Shown: piece by piece, positions 18,761 to 29,924 of the stretch
Layout: every line of letters begins with the position of its first letter
Numbering within the stretch: position 1 is the first letter of the stretch
Assembly (NCBI GenBank): GCA_963748105.1
Contig: CAVVHP010000014.1
Location: 28,347-92,346 of the forward strand
DNA from: JAKAGZ01 sp963748105
Lineage (GTDB): Bacteria > Bacteroidota > Ignavibacteria > Ignavibacteriales > Ignavibacteriaceae
Length of the DNA: 64,000 nucleotides
Direction: 5' to 3'
Program-made: the position numbers and the translations under genes
The notes under the pieces: model-generated
The model's input: only the letters and a program-made list of their open reading frames with translations
The model's database searches: none
What the model was told of the DNA's origin: nothing

Positions 18761-20443
18761 ATGAAACTCTTAGCGATTTCAGTCTTTTACTTCTTAATTA
18801 ATATCTTTCCACAATCAAATCCTTCCTTACAAAAATTATCAAAAGATTTTTTTGATTGGCGCGGAATTACACAACCGGTTACCGGGGATGATGTACCGAG
18901 AATAGAAAGGCCGGACGGCTGGGTTCCTGATTACTCCCCCGAAGCTTTAGTGCAATACAGAAAAAAATATCTTGCATTCAGTAAAAGATTGGAAGAAATT
19001 TCTCAAAACGGGTGGACGCGTGCTGACAGCGTTGATTTTCTTTTGCTTCATTCGGCAATAGATAGAGTTAACTGGGAATTAAATATTTTACAGCTCCCGT
19101 ATTCTCACCCTGAATTCTATGTTTTCCAAACAGCCGGTACAATTCACGATCTACTGGTTATCAGCAGCCCGATGACGAAAAAAAGAGCTGAGAATATTTT
19201 AATACGATTAAAGAGAAATACCTGTTACATTAAGATATGCAGAGGAAAACCTGAACGATCCGGTCCGGGCTTTTGCTGACATAGCAATTCAAATGCTAAA
19301 GGGAATTGATAAAAACTTTGCAGACTCTTTTGCGGCACTAAAAAAAGATTTCCCCCAATATTTTCCGGAAAAGTAACTAATAAAAATATTACATATGCTA
19401 TACAATCTTTCAACAATTACCGCGATTGGCTCAGGAAACACCGAAGTAAAATGGAAAAAGAATTTAATGTGGGGAGGAAACATTATGAATATTTCCTGAA
19501 GAATATAGCACTGGTTCCCTTTTCCCCGGAAGAACTTTTATTAATGAGTAAAACAGAATGGAACAGGGCTGTTGCTTTTGATGCCATTGAAAAATTGAAA
19601 AACAAAGGCGTCCCGTCACTAAAAATATTTTCATCGATTTATGAGCAAATAAGGCAAAATGAAATTGATGAAAATTCTATTAGAAACTTTCTTGTAGATA
19701 AAGATGTAATGTCCGTCCCGGGCTGGATTAAGCATTATACAAACAAACCAATGCCCGATTATTTAATACCGATGTCAGGCTACGGCGAAGGAGATGATTT
19801 TACATCTCCGACAAGACTGGATGCAAACTGTGTGCGGTATATACCGCAACCATCTCCTGATTTATCTTATTTCAGCCTTGCAACCGCAAAAGATCCCCGG
19901 CCTATAATTATTCACGAAGGTGTACCGGGACATTATTTCCAACTCGTACAGTCATGGAAAAACCCGGACCAGGTCCGCAGACATTATTTTGACTCAAACT
20001 CAAACGAAGGGATAGGTTTTTATGTCGAAGAGTTGATGCTGCAACTCGGGTTATTCGACAATAGCCCGCATTCAAAAGAAATTATTTACAGCTTTATGAG
20101 GCTCCGTGCGCTTAGGGTAAATGTTGATGTTAATCTTGCGCTTGGAAATTTTTCAATAGAAGATGCTGCAAATTATCTTTCATCAACCGTTCCGATGGAT
20201 AAAGAATCCGCAATTTCAGAGGCAGGATTTTTTGCCTCTACACCGGGACAGGCGATTACTTATCAAATTGGGAAAATTCAGATTCTTAAGTTAATTTCAG
20301 ATGCAAAAATTATCCTCGGTGATAAATTTAGTCTTAAAGATTACCACGATTACATGATGGTAAACGGAAATGTCCCGATTGCTTTACAGAGATGGGAATA
20401 CCTGGGATTGAATGATGAGATCAAAAAATTGTGGCCTGATTAA
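18761..20443 (+). CDS. DUF885-family secreted peptidase-like protein (two frameshifts)
   Basis: Reconstruction gives about 560 residues, normal for DUF885. A short hydrophobic leader is followed by a helical N-terminal half. The metal-binding-like motif HEGVPGHYFQLV sits in the C-terminal half, with the conserved SNEGIGFYVEELM after it. Frame 1 ends at 19279, but removing one A at 19210-19212 continues into IPVTLRYAEENLNDP. Adding one A at 19369-19372 then joins the frame that runs to 20443. DUF885 proteins are predicted zinc peptidases. This one directly precedes DPP IV (36 bp gap), which supports a role in peptide breakdown. Confidence 0.75.
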
Positions 20444-20479
20444 AATCAGAATTCAATATATCTTAACCGGAGATTAAAA

Positions 20480-22658
20480 ATGAAGAAACAATTACTTATT
20501 TATATAGTACTGACTTTTATTACAACCATTTTTGCCCAGCAAAAACAGAAGCTCTCTCTTGAGGATATTTATTATTCCAGTAAACTTTTTGGAAAAACGG
20601 TTCAAAATATTCAATGGAAACCGGACGCCTCCGCTTTTACTTTTACGGAAATGAATTCTGAGACAAAGACCGAGAATATTTACCAGCACGATGTAGCAAC
20701 CGGGAAAAAATTCCTTCTTGTAAGCGGCACAGACTTAATATATGACAATAAACAAATACCGATGAGTCACTACAAGTGGACAGACGACGGGAAATTTCTT
20801 TTAATAGAAGGCCCGGTAAAATCAATCTGGAGGCACTCAACCCAGGCTCCGTTTTATCTTTATAATATTTCAACAAAAAGTGTAAGCGCTCTATCAAACG
20901 GAGATATTCATTTAAGAAACGTCAAACTATCACCTGACGGAACCAGGGTTGGTTTTGTACGCGGACACAATATTTATGTAGCAGACCTGAAAACCGGGAA
21001 AGAAACTGCCGTTACAAATGACGGTACTGACAACATACTTAACGGTGAATTCGACTGGGTATACGAAGAGGAATTCGGTCTTGCGGATGCATGGCGCTGG
21101 TCGCCTGACGGTAAAAAAATTGCCTACTGGAGACTCGACCAAACAAGAGAAAAGATTTATCACCTTATTGATGAAATGGGCGAATATAACACAGTGTTCG
21201 ACCTGAAATATCCGAAAGTAGGCGAACAAAATGCTATTGTAAAAATTGGAGTCGCCGATCTTTCTAATGGTAAAACCAGGTGGATGAATATCGGATCTAA
21301 TGATGATATTTACATTCCGAGAATTTTCTGGACAAATTCGTCCCGCACTCTTGCAATTATGAGGCTGAACAGACTCCAGAATCATCTTGAAGTCTTAATG
21401 GCGGATGCAAATACCGGGAAATCCAGAACTGTTTTTACGGATTCAAACAATACATGGATTGATGTGCGCGACGATATTTTCTTTCTGAAAAAATCCGATC
21501 AGATTGTGTGGACTTCTGAAAAAAGCGGATTCAATCACGCGTATCTTTACGATTATAACGGGAAACTAATAAATCAAATCACAAAAGGTAACTGGGAAGT
21601 TAGCTCTATTGACGGTGTTGATGAAAATACCGGCTGGGTTTACCTGTCAGGGAAAAAAGATTCACTAATACAGCAGAATCTTTTCCGTGTAAAATTAGAC
21701 GGAACGGATTTCCGGAAAATTTCAGGCGAGCATGGCTGGTACAGCGCAAATTACGCACCCGATTACAGACACTTTGTAGAAGTTTATTCAAACGCATCAA
21801 CACCGGTGGAAACCACTTTAAGAAACGCGGACGGTTCAATGGTAAGAGTTCTGGAAAATGGAAAAATTTCAGCGCTGAAAAATTATAATATGGTTTATCC
21901 GCAATTTCTGACTTTCAAAACAACTGACGGCACTGAACTAAACGCATATATGATGAAACCGGTAGATTTCGATCCTTCAAAAAAATACCCAGTACTTGTT
22001 TACGGATACGGCGGCCCCGGTTCGCAAATGGTTGTCGACCGCTGGGGCGGGACAAGAACAATATGGCATCAGTATATGACCGAACACGGTTATATAATCT
22101 TCTGCGTTGATAACCGCGGTACTGGCGGAAGGGGAAAGGCATTTAAAGATCTCGCCTATCTCGATTTGGGCAAATGGTCGGTTCATGACCAGGTTGAAGG
22201 GGCTAAATATCTGGCAACACTGCCTTATGTTGACGCATCCCGTCTTGGATTCTGGGGCTGGAGCGGAGGAGGTTACTTAACCTGCATGATGCTTACAAAA
22301 GGAGCGGATTATTTTAAAACAGGCATCGCCGTTGCCCCCGTGACGGATTTTCGTCTTTACGATGCTATCTGGACAGAAAGATATATGGGGCTGCCTGTTG
22401 ATAATAAAAAAGGATACGATGCCGCCAGCGTTTTAACCTATGCCGGAAAATTGAAAGGGAAATTAATGATTGTCCACGGAACCGGTGATGATAACGTTCA
22501 CTACCAGAATACAGATGCAGTTAATGCAGAAATTTATTGATGCCAACAGGCAGTTTGATATAATGTTTTACCCGAATAAAAATCACAGGATCAGCGGCGG
22601 GGTTACACAGTGGCATTTGTTTACAAAAATCTCGAATTATTTTTTTAATAATCTCTAA
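20480..22658 (+). CDS. Dipeptidyl peptidase IV, S9B family (one frameshift)
   Basis: A signal peptide is followed by an eight-bladed propeller (WRWSPDGKKIAYWR, EFDWVYEEEFG) and an alpha/beta hydrolase domain. The catalytic triad is visible: Ser in GWSGGGYLT (~595), Asp in GTGDDNVHYQN (~675) and His in NKNHRISGG, the last only in the shifted frame. Frame 1 stops at 22540. Removing one base at 22521-22524 restores a protein of about 725 residues ending at 22658, the usual S9B length. It releases N-terminal X-Pro or X-Ala dipeptides. It follows the DUF885 gene as a likely two-gene unit. Confidence 0.88.
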
Positions 22659-22661
22659 AAG

Positions 22662-22731
22662 TTTCCCCGTATCATTGCGCTTCCGCGGTAGTTTTTTACC
22701 TCAAAGGCGCAATGAACGCAAAGGGGAAATA
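22662..22731. terminator. Imperfect long hairpin between DPP IV and M28 genes
   Basis: The arms tttcccc (22662-22668)/ggggaaa (22723-22729) and cattgcgc (22673-22680)/gcgcaatg (22707-22714) pair around a T6-containing loop. It lies between convergent genes, and its right half is a CTTTGCG-type repeat. It may act as a shared terminator. Confidence 0.55.
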
Positions 22732-24977
22732 TTATTTCAGATAAGATTTTATCATTTCAGTTGCCTTATCAATCTGCGCAGAATAATTGTCAATTACACC
22801 TGCTACAACAACCGCCTGTTTATTAGCTTCATCCCAGTTTCTTAGTTCAACTGCTTCACGAACTGCCGGAAGAGTTTTTACACCATAGCCTGTGTAAAAG
22901 CCGGGGGCATAAATTTCGTGCACATACCAGGGACGGCCGTCAAGCCCGTCTTTACTGGTAAGATCTCTTTCTGTCAGGTAAATAATTGCATTCAAATCTT
23001 TTAATTGTTCTAGTTGTTAGTTTTTTGCCGGATTTCATCAATTGTTTTTTTGCATCCCGGAAACTATCAGCACTTTTCTGTAAACCGGTCATAGCATTAT
23101 CAAGGGGCGCAAAATTTAAATGCGGAACTTCACTTTCTGCTTTTGGAGCAACAGAGGTTTTTGTTGGATCAGCTGCTTCCTCAAAATAATTATTCTTTAA
23201 TTCATAATTTAATTCGTCTGTTTTCTCTCTCATTTTGTCTGTCATCTTTTCGATCTGCGTTAGATACCCGGACACGGTTTTTGAAAAAACAGGAAAGTTA
23301 AATGGTAGAATTTCAGCATCTGCCAGGCGCATCATCATTCTGCCGCCGGTTTTTGCGAGAGTTACTCCGTACTCAAAAGTAGGATCACCGAATCGAAGGT
23401 AATGATCGTAAGAATCATAAACCGAATGGTAAACTCCTCCTTCGTCTTCGCCGCCATAGCCAATATTTATGGAAGCAATTCCAAGATGCTGAAGAAAAGG
23501 AGTAAAATCTGAACCCGAACCCAAAGCACCAATTTCAAATTCTTTGTTGTTTTCTATTTCCTTTTTTTGCTTCAGTCGTAGAAGCATCTATTATTCTTTT
23601 GGCTTTTAACCGATCCCAGACGCTGATTCCTTTTTCCGGATCAGTAACATCTCTTGCTACATGGTTAACAAATCCCTGGAGAGTATGAGAACCTTCAGCG
23701 TACAGGAATCCCCTGCCGTTTGAATCAGAGTTTATGTATGCAACAGCCTTTTGTTTTAATTCGTCGGCGTGAGTCTCACACCATTCTGTTGATCCGATCA
23801 GGCCGGGTTCCTCCCCGTCCCACGAACAATAAACGAGAGTACGTTTCGGGCTCCACCCGTTTTTGTGAAGTTCTCCAAATGCTTTTGCTTCTTCTAGCAT
23901 TGCAACCTGGCCGCTTAAAGGATCATCGGCGCCGTTTACCCATCCGTCGTGATGGTTTCCTCTTATCACCCATTGATCCGGAAAATCGCTCCCTTTCATC
24001 ATAGCTATCACATCATAAATCGGTTTTATATCCCAGTTAAACTCAAGTTTTAAATGCACTTTTGTTAAACCGGGCCCAACATGATAGGTTATAGGCAAAG
24101 CGCCTTTCCAGTTGTTTGGCGCAACCGGCCCGGTTAAAGATTTCAGCATCGGCAGAGCATCGTGATAGGATATCGGCATTACAGGGATTTTCGTTAAAAT
24201 TTTAATGTCTTTAACAGCGAGATGTTTTGCATCTTTAGTAGCGCCGACAAATGGTGTTGAAGGATCACCCGCATATACAGGCATATCCGCCACTGATCCG
24301 CGCTGAACACCATACTCATTTCTCCACGAACCTTCGGGGTATGTATCACCGACATAATAGCCATCGTTCCGGGGATCGGAATACATTATGCAGCCGATAG
24401 CTCCATGCTCTGCAGCGACCTTTGGTTTAATTCCCCGCCACGCTGCGCCGTACCGCGCAATTACAATTTTACCCTTTACACTGATACCCATTCTATCCAG
24501 CTGATCATAATCGGAAGGAATACCATAATTAACATAAATCAACTCACCTGTTACATCACCGTCTATAGAATATGCATTATAGGTCGGCAGTTGTTCATCT
24601 AATTGATTGGAAGTCCCGTCTTCCTTGATTACCGGTTCTCTCAGCAATGGAGTAAACTTCTGAGGTGCTATCATCTCGAGTACCCGTGTTTTAGGTGTTG
24701 GAAACAAAGCATAAAATGTTTCAATATGTACGTCCCACCCCCACGATTTATACAGTGAAAGAATATACCCCGCGTTTTCTTTGTCGTAAGGGGAGCCAAC
24801 GTGATGCGGATGAGCACTCAGCTTTTCAAGCCGTGCTTTTAAATCTGCTGGATTTAAGTATGAATCAAATTTCTTTTCATTTTCATTTGAAGTTGAATTC
24901 ATCTGTGCAAATGAAAATCCTGCTTCAAATAAAACTAATACAAGAATGAATAAAGAAAGTTTTAGATAAGACTTCAT
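22732..24977 (-). CDS. Secreted M28 peptidase, glutamate carboxypeptidase II-like (two frameshifts)
   Basis: Reconstruction gives about 748 residues, matching the M28B/PSMA family. The domain order is signal peptide, PA domain inserted near 150-260, then the zinc peptidase core. Metal-binding segments are RGNHHDGWVNGADD (~350), SWDGEEPGLIGSTEW (~395), NSDSNGRG and the His in GGVYHSVYDSYDHY. A transferrin-receptor-like dimerisation domain closes the protein (RPWYVHEIYAPG). Extra A bases in the A7 run at 23562-23568 and in the run at 22999-23002 break the frame. It would trim C-terminal acidic residues or short peptides in the periplasm. Confidence 0.85.
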
Positions 24978-25094
24978 TATTTGCTCACTGTTAATTTGGG
25001 GAGATAGTTTATTGGTTTATTAATATTATAAATAATTGATCAATAATACCATTATTTTTGATCGTGCAAGGGAAGAAAAAGCGATAAAGTTTGT

Positions 25095-26144
25095 TTATAG
25101 TATAACTCCGCCGCCAAGGCAGGTTTGATCATCATAAAAAACGGCAAACTGCCCGGGAGCAATTCCCTGGTCGGGTGTAGCAAGTTCTACTTTTGCTTTT
25201 TCATCATTCAGAAAATTAAGGCTGCATTCGTAAAATCTTACGCCATGCCTGATTTTTACGAGTAATTCTTTATTATCAGGCCGGACATTATTTATCCAAT
25301 TGAATTTTCCAACTTCAAAAACACTTCTACTTCGTTCTGATTTATTTTCTTTTGAGATATAGACAATATTTTTCTTAACGTCTTTATCTACAACATACCA
25401 CGGACCATGTGATAGCCCTAAACCAGAACGCTGGCCAATTGTATAAAAATAATAGCCGTTGTGTTCGCCTTTTTTTTCTCCTGTTTCTACTTCAATAATA
25501 TCGCCTGTAATTTCGCCGAGGTGATGTTTTACAAATTCATTAAATTTTATCTGTCCAAGAAAACAAATTCCCTGACTGTCTTTCCTGTTTTTGTTAGGGA
25601 GATCATATTTTTCCGCAAAATCTCTCACCTCTTTTTTTTCATATTTTCCTAAAGGAAAAAGAGCTCGCGAAAGCTGCTGCTGCGTAAGATAAGCAAGAAA
25701 GTAAGTTTGATCTTTTACAGGATCGGGAGATCTTTTAAGTTTATAAATGCCATTTACATATTCAACAGTTGCATAATGCCCACTAGCAACTTTTTCGAAC
25801 GAGTCATCTATTTTATCATAAAATTGACCAAACTTGATCAGTTTATTACAAAAAATATCAGGGTTGGGTGTGCGTCCTTCCTTTATTTCAGAAATTGTGT
25901 ATGAAACAACGTGTTCCCAATATTCATCCTGTAAAGGTAAAACTTCCAGCGGAACTCCGGCCTGTTCACAAACTCCGCGTGCATATTCCAGATCTTCTTC
26001 CCAGGGACAATCTCCCAGGAAAGAAAATTCATCCTGCAACCAGATTTTTAAATAAAACGCAGTAATATCATGCCCTTCTTCCTGCAACAGGCGTAAAGCT
26101 ACGGAGCTATCAACTCCACCAGATAATAATACTGCTATCTTCAT
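25095..26144 (-). CDS. mnmA: tRNA-specific 2-thiouridylase MnmA
   Basis: This 349-residue enzyme has the PP-loop LLSGGVDSSVAL at residues 7-18, the first catalytic Cys in NPDIFCNKLIKF (~97) and the second in SQGICFLGQIKF (~193). The beta-barrel C-terminus ends CLGGGVIL. It adds sulfur to U34 of tRNA-Lys, tRNA-Glu and tRNA-Gln using sulfur relayed from a cysteine desulfurase. The frame is intact. It sits alone, 80 bp downstream of a small membrane-protein gene on the same strand. Confidence 0.95.
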   Translation of the reverse strand: MKIAVLLSGGVDSSVALRLLQEEGHDITAFYLKIWLQDEFSFLGDCPWEEDLEYARGVCEQAGVPLEVLPLQDEYWEHVVSYTISEIKEGRTPNPDIFCNKLIKFGQFYDKIDDSFEKVASGHYATVEYVNGIYKLKRSPDPVKDQTYFLAYLTQQQLSRALFPLGKYEKKEVRDFAEKYDLPNKNRKDSQGICFLGQIKFNEFVKHHLGEITGDIIEVETGEKKGEHNGYYFYTIGQRSGLGLSHGPWYVVDKDVKKNIVYISKENKSERSRSVFEVGKFNWINNVRPDNKELLVKIRHGVRFYECSLNFLNDEKAKVELATPDQGIAPGQFAVFYDDQTCLGGGVIL

Positions 26145-26225
26145 AAAAATAAATTATTATTATTTATAAAATAATAAATGTGGGATTAAGAAATTGGCTA
26201 AATGATAAAGACGTTTTTGGTAAGA

Positions 26226-26735
26226 TTACTTTTTGTTCTTTTTACTTGGCATTTTATTTTTTATCCCGATTCTCTCAATTACTTCATCATAGATTGGTTT
26301 ATTCACTTTGCTCAGGATCCAGGTTTCAAGTTTTCTGGCTTCTTTAATTCTATCATAAAAACCAATTGACCTGTTATTTGCTCCATCTTTAACCTTCATA
26401 ATTCCATTCAATTTGCCAGCATAAACTCCCCCTTCAAGCGAAACAATATCTTTAAAATGGATTGTAACTTCATATTTATAAAACAGAAAATCGCTACAAA
26501 CCATTTTTCCATCATCTACAGTAATTTTGTACGGTAGTATTTTATATAGAAGCAAATAATGCCTGTTAAGAAAATAGATAACGAGAAAAGTAATAACAAA
26601 GGGCACAATAAAAATCAGCCCTTTATCAAGATTGACGGCAAGCGAGGCTGCATAAAGGGACAACAAAATAGTTGCCGGAATATTTCCGTATTTATAAATT
26701 AGCTTGAAAAATGGTGTATATGTAAAAGTTTGCAT
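26226..26735 (-). CDS. Small membrane protein of unknown function, possibly PH-like
   Basis: The 169-residue product has two adjacent membrane helices (about residues 18-34 and 40-58). A soluble, mixed alpha/beta C-terminal part of about 110 residues follows and ends in a lysine-rich tail (KMPSKKNKK). The segment YKITVDDGKMVCSDFLFYKYEVTIHFKDIVSLEGG resembles bacterial PH-domain proteins anchored by two helices, though I cannot confirm the family. It lies between phoH-like and mnmA genes in the same direction. Confidence 0.6.
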   Translation of the reverse strand: MQTFTYTPFFKLIYKYGNIPATILLSLYAASLAVNLDKGLIFIVPFVITFLVIYFLNRHYLLLYKILPYKITVDDGKMVCSDFLFYKYEVTIHFKDIVSLEGGVYAGKLNGIMKVKDGANNRSIGFYDRIKEARKLETWILSKVNKPIYDEVIERIGIKNKMPSKKNKK

Positions 26736-26817
26736 TAGATTTTCAGATCAAAATTTGAACACAAAGTTAAAAATTATTTGGACATTAAACAGTAATCAGG
26801 AATGATTTTTTCAGGCT

Positions 26818-28185
26818 TTATAATAGATTACTTGCCAGCTCGGCGAGTTCAGATCTTTCACCTTTTTCCAGTGTAACGTGAGAATATAGCTTCTGGCCCT
26901 TAAACCTGTCAATCAGGTAAGAAAGTCCATTAGACTGGGAATCAAGATAAGGGTGATCAATCTGGTAAATGTCTCCTGTAAAAACTACCTTGGAACCTTC
27001 TCCGGCCCTTGTTATAATAGTTTTTATCTCGTGCGGGGTTAAATTCTGCGCTTCGTCAACTATAAAAAATATTCTTTGCAAGCTTCGCCCTCTTATAAAA
27101 GACAAAGGTTCGATTACTAGCTTTTCCTCTTTTATCATCGCAGTAATTGCGGTGTTTTGTTTATCACCCTCAGAAAACTGGTCCTGAATAACACGAAGAT
27201 TATCCCAGAGCGGCTGCATATATGGTTCAATCTTACTTTGGATATCGCCCGGTAAATATCCAATATCTTTATTACTTAAAGGAACAATAGGCCTGGCTAT
27301 AAAAATCTGCCTGTAATGTTTTTTCACCTGCAAAGCCGCAGCCAAAGCAAGAAGTGTTTTTCCAGTACCGGCTTTTCCAATTAAAGATACAAGTTCTATA
27401 TTATTATTAACCAGTGCATCAATTGCGAATGCCTGTTCTGCATTTCTAGGCTTAATGCCATAAGTAACTACTTTATCAATCTTGCGAAAGTTTTCTTTTT
27501 CCTGATCAAGATTAGCAAGTACCGATCTGTTAGAATTTCTAAAGATGTAATACTTATTAGGATAAGCGTGATCTTTAAGTTTTTTCAACAGTTGCTTTGC
27601 AGGAATTTCATATGGAGATTGAAATAATTTTACTATGGAATCATCATCAAAATTTTCTACAACTTCTTTTCCGCTGTAAAGTTCATCAACGCTGACAACT
27701 CTATCAGTAGTATAATCTTCTGCTTGTATTCCCAGAGCCTTTGCTTTCATTCTAAGATTAACATCTTTAGTAACCAGGATTACTACAGATTTACCTTCAA
27801 GTTTTTTATTCCATTCAAGCGCAACACCAAGTATTCTATGATCGGGATTATCTTCTTTAAATATCTCGCGTATCTCACTATTTAAACCGCGTGAAATGGC
27901 AATCCTTAATTTGCCCCTTCCTTTTCCCATTGATATTCCGCCATTGAACAGGGCATCGCCTGTCATCATATCAAGAGTCCGGGCAAATTCGCGGGCATTG
28001 AGGTTTATCACCTGGCTTCCTCTTTTAAATGAATCCAGCTCTTCAATTACAGTCAAAGGAACAATTACATCATTTTCCTGAAATTGATCTATGCTTGAAG
28101 CATCATGAAGGATTACATTAGTATCGAGGATAAAGGTTTTGGGTGTTTTGCTTTGTGGTTTTTTACGGGAAGCTTTGGTCTTCAT
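26818..28185 (-). CDS. PIN-PhoH fusion ATPase/ribonuclease (YlaK-like)
   Basis: An N-terminal PIN nuclease domain (FILDTNVILHD near residue 18; LVTKDVNLRMKA near 145) is joined to a C-terminal PhoH ATPase with Walker A GKAGTGKTLLALAAA (~270), Walker B FIVDEAQN (~365) and VVFTGDIYQID. This is the standard 450-residue architecture of PhoH2-type proteins, which unwind and cleave RNA. The ATG at 28185 is chosen over an upstream GTG at 28206 because it gives the usual lysine-rich start. No toxin-antitoxin partner ORF is evident upstream. Confidence 0.9.
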   Translation of the reverse strand: MKTKASRKKPQSKTPKTFILDTNVILHDASSIDQFQENDVIVPLTVIEELDSFKRGSQVINLNAREFARTLDMMTGDALFNGGISMGKGRGKLRIAISRGLNSEIREIFKEDNPDHRILGVALEWNKKLEGKSVVILVTKDVNLRMKAKALGIQAEDYTTDRVVSVDELYSGKEVVENFDDDSIVKLFQSPYEIPAKQLLKKLKDHAYPNKYYIFRNSNRSVLANLDQEKENFRKIDKVVTYGIKPRNAEQAFAIDALVNNNIELVSLIGKAGTGKTLLALAAALQVKKHYRQIFIARPIVPLSNKDIGYLPGDIQSKIEPYMQPLWDNLRVIQDQFSEGDKQNTAITAMIKEEKLVIEPLSFIRGRSLQRIFFIVDEAQNLTPHEIKTIITRAGEGSKVVFTGDIYQIDHPYLDSQSNGLSYLIDRFKGQKLYSHVTLEKGERSELAELASNLL

Positions 28186-28443
28186 TAATATCCGTTTGAT
28201 GTACACAGTAAATATTAATAAAAATTTTATCGATTACAAGCCTGATAAAAAATAAAGCTGTTAACAAATCATTAATTATCCTGCTATTAATTTAAACCCT
28301 GTCCCCTAGACATTAACTATCTGAACAGATTTATCCAGTTTCAAATATCTTCTAAGCTTTACAATATAAACATCCATACAACGAGCAGTGAAATAATTAT
28401 CAGGAAAAAAGAAAAGAAAACGGACGACAAGTAATTAAGTCAT

Positions 28444-28479
28444 AAAGTCTTCCTATGTAATAGGGGCAGGAAGACTTTT
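28444..28479 (-). terminator. Hairpin at the end of the AMP nucleosidase gene
   Basis: The arms aaagtcttcct and aggaagacttt are perfect inverted repeats around a 13-base loop. The hairpin overlaps the stop codon of the AMP nucleosidase gene. The following minus-strand sequence is only mildly T-rich. Confidence 0.55.
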
Positions 28480-29272
28480 AATATTTGAAATGTTTTATGT
28501 GCTCACCTTTTTTGCCAATTTCAGTCATAGCTTCTATTCCAAGATCAAGATGAAGCTCAGAAAATTTACTTGTTACAATTTTATCAGATTCTTCGGACTT
28601 TACACCTTCCGGGATTAATGGCATATCAGAAACCAGGAGCAAAGCACCGCGCGGTATTTCATTCACAAGTCCTACTATAAATATAGTAGCGGTTTCCATA
28701 TCTATACCTATCGTATATAATTTCCTGAGGTATTTTTTGAATCTTTCATCCCATTCCCATACCCTTCTGTTCGTCGTATAAATAACGCCAGTTCGATATT
28801 CAAGTTTTCTTTTTACTATTTTTTCTGAAACGAATTTGTGCAATTTAAAAGACGGCAAAGCCGGAACTTCTTTCGGCAGGTAATCGTCCGTTGTTCCTTC
28901 ACCCCTGATAGCAGCCGTTGGTAAAATAAAATGTCCTATCTCAGTCGATCGTTTCAGCCCACCGCATTTCCCTAGAAACAGAACTCCTTTTGGTTTTTTT
29001 GCCACTAATAGATCCATAATTGTAGCGGCATTAGCAGAACCAATTCCAAAATTTACTATTGTTAGTCCGCTGCTGTTGGTTGCTGTCTGCATTGGTTTGC
29101 CAATTCCTTTAATTTCACAATTAAATTTTTCAGCAAATTTATCAACGTAATTCTGGAAATTTGTAAGCAGCAGATAGTTACCAAACTCATCAATCTTAGT
29201 CCCGGTGTATCTTGGCAGCCAGTTTTTAGCTATGTCAAGTTTAGATTTAAATCCTGTTTTCTTTATCGTCAT
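28478..29272 (-). CDS. amn: AMP nucleosidase
   Basis: This 264-residue member of the nucleoside phosphorylase superfamily has the short Bacteroidota-type AMP nucleosidase form. Segments seen are TIVNFGIGSANAATIMDLL (~70), GVLFLGKCGGLK (~95), the ribose/base-contacting IGIDMETATIF (~190) and LLLVSDMPL. It hydrolyses AMP to adenine and ribose 5-phosphate, balancing purine pools. It is a lone gene, intact, ending in a hairpin. Confidence 0.88.
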   Translation of the reverse strand: MTIKKTGFKSKLDIAKNWLPRYTGTKIDEFGNYLLLTNFQNYVDKFAEKFNCEIKGIGKPMQTATNSSGLTIVNFGIGSANAATIMDLLVAKKPKGVLFLGKCGGLKRSTEIGHFILPTAAIRGEGTTDDYLPKEVPALPSFKLHKFVSEKIVKRKLEYRTGVIYTTNRRVWEWDERFKKYLRKLYTIGIDMETATIFIVGLVNEIPRGALLLVSDMPLIPEGVKSEESDKIVTSKFSELHLDLGIEAMTEIGKKGEHIKHFKY

Positions 29273-29376
29273 CTATTTTCCTTTAATTTGAATTATAATT
29301 TAATGTTTTCTGTTTCCAATTAAAATTTTCTTTCTTTTAATACTTTAAAAAATCAAAGCGGTAAAAGAATTTTTGC

Positions 29377-29384
29377 TATATTTG
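29377..29384 (+). promoter_or_regulatory. Possible -7 element of the PagL-like gene
   Basis: TATATTTG matches the Bacteroidota -7 consensus TAnnTTTG and lies 34 bp before the TTG start. No clear -33 TTTG is seen, so support is partial. Confidence 0.3.
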
Positions 29385-29418
29385 AAGATTATAACCTTAT
29401 TAATTTGACGACGATAAT

Positions 29419-29922
29419 TTGAAACCAATTTTACTGAAATTTTTCCAGCTACTATTATTGACAATTTTTTTGTCGACTTTTGCTATAGCACAAATTAAAG
29501 ATCCTAAACTAATAGCGGTTTCCGGTTCTTATTTTGATTTTAATAAAAAAGTAAACACGGCTTTTGAAGCAAGATTTGAATATCGCCACGACAAAGGTCC
29601 CTGGAAGATCAGGCCGTTTGGCGGAGCAATGATTACCACTCACGGTACAATTTATGTTTTTGGCGGCGGGCTGGTTAATTTTTTAATCGGTGAGCATTTT
29701 GTTATAACACCAAGTTTTGCGCCCGGGCTTTATTATAAAGGAAACGGCAAAGACCTTTATTACCCTATTGAATTCAGATCACAAATTGAAATTGCTTACA
29801 GATTTTTAAATGGAGGCAGAATCGGAGTGAGTTTCGGACATATTTCAAACGCCAGCCTAGGACCACCAAATCCAGGTGTTGAATACCTTGCAGGGACAAT
29901 CGCATTACCTGTATCCTGGTAA
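29419..29922 (+). CDS. PagL-like lipid A 3-O-deacylase (acyloxyacyl hydrolase family)
   Basis: This 167-residue outer-membrane protein begins at TTG with a signal peptide (cleavage after AIAQ). Amphipathic beta strands follow. The catalytic motif GHISNASLGPPNPGVEY near the C-terminus supplies the His, Ser and Glu expected for PagL. The last residue region is aromatic, as in outer-membrane barrels. It would remove the 3-O-acyl chain of lipid A at the cell surface. It converges on the jelly-roll lipoprotein gene with only 2 bp between stops. Confidence 0.78.
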   Translation: MKPILLKFFQLLLLTIFLSTFAIAQIKDPKLIAVSGSYFDFNKKVNTAFEARFEYRHDKGPWKIRPFGGAMITTHGTIYVFGGGLVNFLIGEHFVITPSFAPGLYYKGNGKDLYYPIEFRSQIEIAYRFLNGGRIGVSFGHISNASLGPPNPGVEYLAGTIALPVSW

Positions 29923-29924
29923 TG

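Noticed and set aside
16424..24977. Run of true pseudogenes from a decaying locus
   Set aside because: All breaks are single-base, both sides keep intact family motifs, and an apparent break also hits serC elsewhere; sequence error is simpler.
28186..28206. GTG start for the PIN-PhoH gene
   Set aside because: The ATG at 28185 gives a more usual lysine-rich start; the GTG adds seven residues without family support.
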